NCBI GenBank assembly: GCA_910574455.1
Contig: CAJSYZ010000010.1
Span: 2,136,770-2,200,769, forward strand
Length of the DNA stretch: 64,000 nucleotides
Source: Trichaptum fuscoviolaceum
Lineage: Eukaryota > Basidiomycota > Agaricomycetes > Hymenochaetales > Trichaptaceae
Direction of reading: 5' to 3'
The translations under genes and the position numbers were made by a program. Shown piece after piece: positions 60,397-64,000 of this stretch; positions within the stretch are counted from its first letter, which is position 1; the number at the start of each line of letters is the position of its first letter. The notes under the pieces were generated by a model. That model was given only the letters and a program-made list of their open reading frames with translations. It was not told the DNA's origin and searched no databases.

Positions 60397-63034
60397 TCAG
60401 TTGCCATTCAAGTTGCTGACTTCCTCCGGAATGGTTTCAGGATCGTGACTACATTTATATGGCATTTAATTCACCATTGTCTGAGTTTTAAGAAACAGAT
60501 ACGCACGTTCTTGTCCTTTTTGATCTCCTAAGTGGCTCTAACTCGAATTCTGCTTCGCGTTTGAAAGCCGTCGCTTGTTTCAGGTAAAACTCGGGGATTA
60601 GACGAACAACCTGCTTCGAGAAATAGGCCATACAACCCTTCCAAACCTCGCGGAATTCCTTATGTATTCCTAAGAACTTTGAGATGTCGATGGATCCCGT
60701 TGGAATATTCGCTTCCGACGCTCTGTAGTACCTGGTCAAAATGGTTTTTAAGCTACGCAGTTTTCCCATCAGTTCCTTCCTATCTTCCCCGAACAGTTTA
60801 TTGTAGTGTTCCGAGGCCTTGCTGGAAAACGACACGAAAGTCCAACGGGCGTCCACAGTCACTTCCCATCCACTAAAGAGCATATCCATGATTATGTCCC
60901 GAGCCCCGAGTTCCTGGGATTCGACGTTGAGCACGAGGCAGAAGACTATCCAGAAGGCGGACTCCATGTCGTGAAGAACATTGTGAAAAAACACGAGTTT
61001 TGTTTCCTCATCCAATAGCTCGGGATCCGCTGTGTATTTGTACATGCGCTGAATAGCCTCAGCTGCCATGAAGATGACAGTGCCCTATAAACGTTCATTA
61101 GTGGATTTAAACATGAGCGACCACTACCGAACTTACGGTCTTGACTTCGTGCTCGGCACCTTTCCCCATCGGCCTCGCATATTCAAAATCTGAGAGCAGA
61201 CCTCGATCTCCGTACAAATAAATATTCCCAGCACTGATGTCACGGTGAACCCATTCAGCCTCGTGGATATATTGAAGTGCTGTTTTTCAAATTGTATCAG
61301 CTGAACGGCACGATAAGGTTGCCCCAATAACGTACCTTCAGTCACACCATCAATGGCAATGATAACGTCCGACAACAGTTCCAGCTTATGGATTGGTGTT
61401 GCATATTCTTTGTACACCACACGACAGTGATGCAATCGACGAACCGCCCTACGCGTAATCTTCCTTTGCCTGACGCGACCAGATGTTGCCGGTCCGACGA
61501 GAGATTGCGTATGACCCTGACTTATGTAGCAGTACTTTCCCTTTACCTTGACTAGTTTCTCCCATTTGATGCTCTTTGGATCCGCGCCACGCATCATTAC
61601 GCCCAGAGTGTGATCCACCCGCCCATCAACTTTAACCAGTACCTCCTCCTCGATGGTGACCATATGCTTTTGCACCGTCGTCACAGCAGCTTCGCCACAT
61701 TTTGCTCGGACAGCCGTCAGAAGCTCCTCCACTATCACTCCCTCGAGCGACCGGTCTTCATCCTTCCAATAGTCTTTCAAGACATAATAGATGCCAGGCT
61801 TCCCCACTTCGAAGACCACGTACACCCGTGTCCCTCTGCCAATAATGGAGTCCGTCGCGACCTCATCCAGCAAGAACTTCGTCTCGTATCTCTTTTCTCC
61901 GACATTGAAGATATACTTTCTCACTCCATGTCTCTCAAAGCTCTCTACTGTTGGGTCCCAACCTGTTTCTTCTCCATTTTTTTTTGCGAAAGCAAATGCC
62001 ATGAACAGACGTATTAATTTCCTGGGTTCCTGAAGACAAGCCAGAAGTAAGAATCAGGTGACAGAACGAGAAAGTATCATGCACCTTCTTGAAGTCGAAT
62101 GTACACTTAAGCAAATCAGCTCGAGAGGCGAACCATAGAGACATAGTGCTCTTCTCCACAGTAAATCCAGTGACATACCGACGGCATGCATCAGTAGCTA
62201 AGATGTGGTGCATTCCGTACATGACTTTGTGAATATTCTAGGAAGAGAAGTGAGAGAAGGACGATCAATAATAAAATGCAGACTCACATCCTCAGTAGCC
62301 TTATCCGACTCGGCTCTCTTAAATTCCCCAACGCATGCGATGTCGTACCATAAGCTCCCCTTCTCCTTATCACCATCCGCTGGTTCTTCATCCTTCACAA
62401 AGTATGCGTCAGGACGATGTTCTTCGCCTCTTTCATCACGCGGTGCCGTATGCGGTTCCATTTTGAACCAGTGTGTAGCCTCGAGGTTCGGGTCTTTTGC
62501 GTGTTTCTGAACTGATGAGACCACATCTTTGAAAATATCGGTGAATGGCATAAAATGTGCGTCTTCATTCTTCCCATCGTTGAATGCTTTCCAGGCCTCG
62601 CCCGGATCAGTAAGACGATTCTTCTTCTTGAGATCCTTCACTACAGCATCCATGCAGCCTAAAATTGATTCGGGGACGGAGGGCAGCAGGTTCGAGAAGA
62701 AAAACTCGTCATCGACAACGTCCACATATTGGAACTCGTCAACAAGTATTTTCCGCCGATAGTCGAGAGTGCCGTTTCGAAAATCAGCGGTGTGAGCCGA
62801 TCGTATAATACTCGGCGTATCTTCTTCTAGGATGCGAGGTTGACCAGTCGGAGGCGTGATTGGCCTTGCGTCTGTTGGAGGCACTCCTTGTGGTAACGGG
62901 TCAGAGGATTGTGTCGACTCTGGGACGTCTGTCGGTGCTGTAGTGGTGTTTTGCACGTCAGCAAGGTCGTTCTGCTCATTATTAGCAACGTCCTTGGTTT
63001 CGATGGATGCGTTGAGCGAGTTGTTGATGGTCAT
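60397..63034 (-). CDS. FunK1 fungal-type protein kinase, copy H
   Basis: Six exons (63034-62288, 62237-62085, 62029-61336, 61279-61137, 61084-60507, 60448-60397) give 788 uninterrupted residues. Motifs: DAYF, LWYDIACVGEFK, IGRGTRVYVV, lysine in YVLKDYWKDE, HRDISAGN, LLSDFEYARPMGKG, HDMESAFWIVF, then RSKRTRT and the acidic tail ETIPEE. It is almost a twin of copy C over exons 1-3 and the 5' flank, including the head-to-head GPI8 relic. All catalytic positions expected of a FunK1 kinase are present, so it looks functional by sequence. The role is unknown. Confidence 0.88.
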
Positions 63035-63091
63035 GGTAGAGAAGAAAGAGTATGGGGTGGTCAAGCCGCACCAACGCCTGCCTAAGTACAG

Positions 63092-63120
63092 CGCGAACCA
63101 CACCGTGATTACGTCACGTG
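63092..63120 (-). promoter_or_regulatory. FunK1 promoter signature, copy H
   Basis: On the minus strand: CACGTG (63120-63115), 13-bp gap, GTGGTTCGCG (63101-63092), ATG 58 bp later, the same spacing as copies B and C. Confidence 0.65.
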
Positions 63121-63188
63121 ACCACTCAGGCTGGCATCGATCGCATCCTCCACTAACTTGAAGATACACTCTACATCTCAGCCTACTT

Positions 63189-64000
63189 ATGCTACTGGCT
63201 ACCTGCGCAACATTATACTGGTTCATTCTTTTATCTTCTGCAGCTACTGCGACATGGGATAGAGAGGTATCTGCACAGACGACATCCATCCAATTGGGCG
63301 GTGCTAGTATCGTTTGCTAGAGATTCTGTGCTCATTGTATTTGGCGTATCGACGGTCGACCTCTATATCAGCCTGAGGTACCGCACTGTTAAGCGACTCG
63401 GAATACCAGACTCGAATATCATTTGATGCTCACGGACGGCACAGCATGCAATGCACGCAACTACTTTCCCGGTGCCGTCTATGCCAACTCGGCGCGTCGT
63501 CTCGACTTGTATGGTGACAACATTGAAGTGGACTATCACGGTGGAGAACTTCATTCGCCTTATGACTGGTATGTTCACTTTAATGCAATGTTAGGTATCC
63601 AACTGAATTCTATCAGGTCGCATGAACCCATCTGTTCCCCGCTCGAAGCGCCTATTGGCCGACTCCTGGTCCAACGTCTTTGTTTATCTGACGGGGCACG
63701 GCGGAAACGAATTCTTGAAGTTCCAGGATAACGGAGATTGACATTGCGGATGCGTTTGAGCAAATGTGGCAGAAGAAACGGTACGATCTGATCTTTCCTT
63801 TGTAGAAGCTAGCTTGTTCAACCATTCGGTAGACACAAAAAGATGCTCTTTATGTTCGACACCTGTCAAGCGAACACCATGTAGTCGAAGCTCTATTCTC
63901 CGAATATTCTTGCCACTGGTTCTTCTGAACTGGGCGAGAACTCATACTTGGTAAGAAGGTACCCTTGCTGGCTCTGGCATATTGCTGACCTTAAAAAGCA
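63189..64000 (+). pseudogene. GPI8: GPI8 pseudogene, copy 3 (runs off right edge)
   Basis: It begins with a damaged signal-peptide region and shows NYFPGAVYANSARRLDLYGD and the TGHGGNEFLKFQDN region. It shares the 1-nt deletion (near 63423) with both other copies and the 14-nt deletion (near 63539) with copy 2. It also has its own lesions: an 11-nt deletion near 63735 and changes around the catalytic-Cys exon (63840-63890). Around 63905-63945 it keeps the ancestral frame (LATGSSELGENSY) that copies 1 and 2 have lost. It therefore decayed independently. The 3' end is outside the window. Confidence 0.82.

Overview
The window is nuclear DNA of a filamentous basidiomycete, most likely an Agaricomycete (mushroom or bracket fungus). 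Nearly every gene is split by short introns of about 50-70 nt with GT/AG ends and CTNAC-like branch points. Genes are dense on both strands, and the window carries several fungal-type 'FunK1' protein kinases, a family expanded in Agaricomycetes. I cannot name the species. Exon models were built by hand from reading frame, splice sites and family similarity.

Left part, 1-33 kb, mostly single-copy housekeeping or signalling genes: a two-BTB-domain protein (minus, runs off the left edge), the ribosome-biogenesis factor NOC4, two small Cys-rich proteins (one with a CYSTM-like tail encoded by a 46-nt last exon), mitochondrial pyruvate dehydrogenase kinase, two Fus3/Kss1-type MAP kinases about 10 kb apart, a secreted Pro/Ser/Gly repeat protein, the spindle-checkpoint protein Mad3, an F-box-like protein and a G3BP/Nxt3-like NTF2-RRM protein. 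One FunK1 gene (copy A, 16.7-19.2 kb) sits between the first MAP kinase and a broken duplicate of that kinase's last exon and 3' flank.

Right part, 34.5-64 kb, is an accessory array: seven FunK1 copies (B-H), all on the minus strand. B, C and H look intact. E has a frameshifted C-terminus. D, F and G carry deletions, frameshifts or stop codons. Three copies (B, C, H) have a decayed GPI8 (GPI transamidase catalytic subunit) gene head-to-head at their 5' side. The three GPI8 pseudogenes share one frameshift and differ in others, so the FunK1-GPI8 pair was duplicated as a unit after GPI8 had already broken. Every FunK1 copy has the same upstream signature (GTGGTTCGCG, preceded in all but F by CACGTG at a short fixed spacing), and isolated remnants of this 5' end lie at three other places. 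Three non-autonomous terminal-inverted-repeat elements (two in one GGGTC-rich family, one with hairpin ends) and a fragment of an aspartic protease gene lie between the copies.

The right part therefore records repeated segmental duplication, gene conversion and decay of a kinase family, while the left part is conserved core genome. No rRNA, convincing tRNA, CRISPR or autonomous transposon was found.
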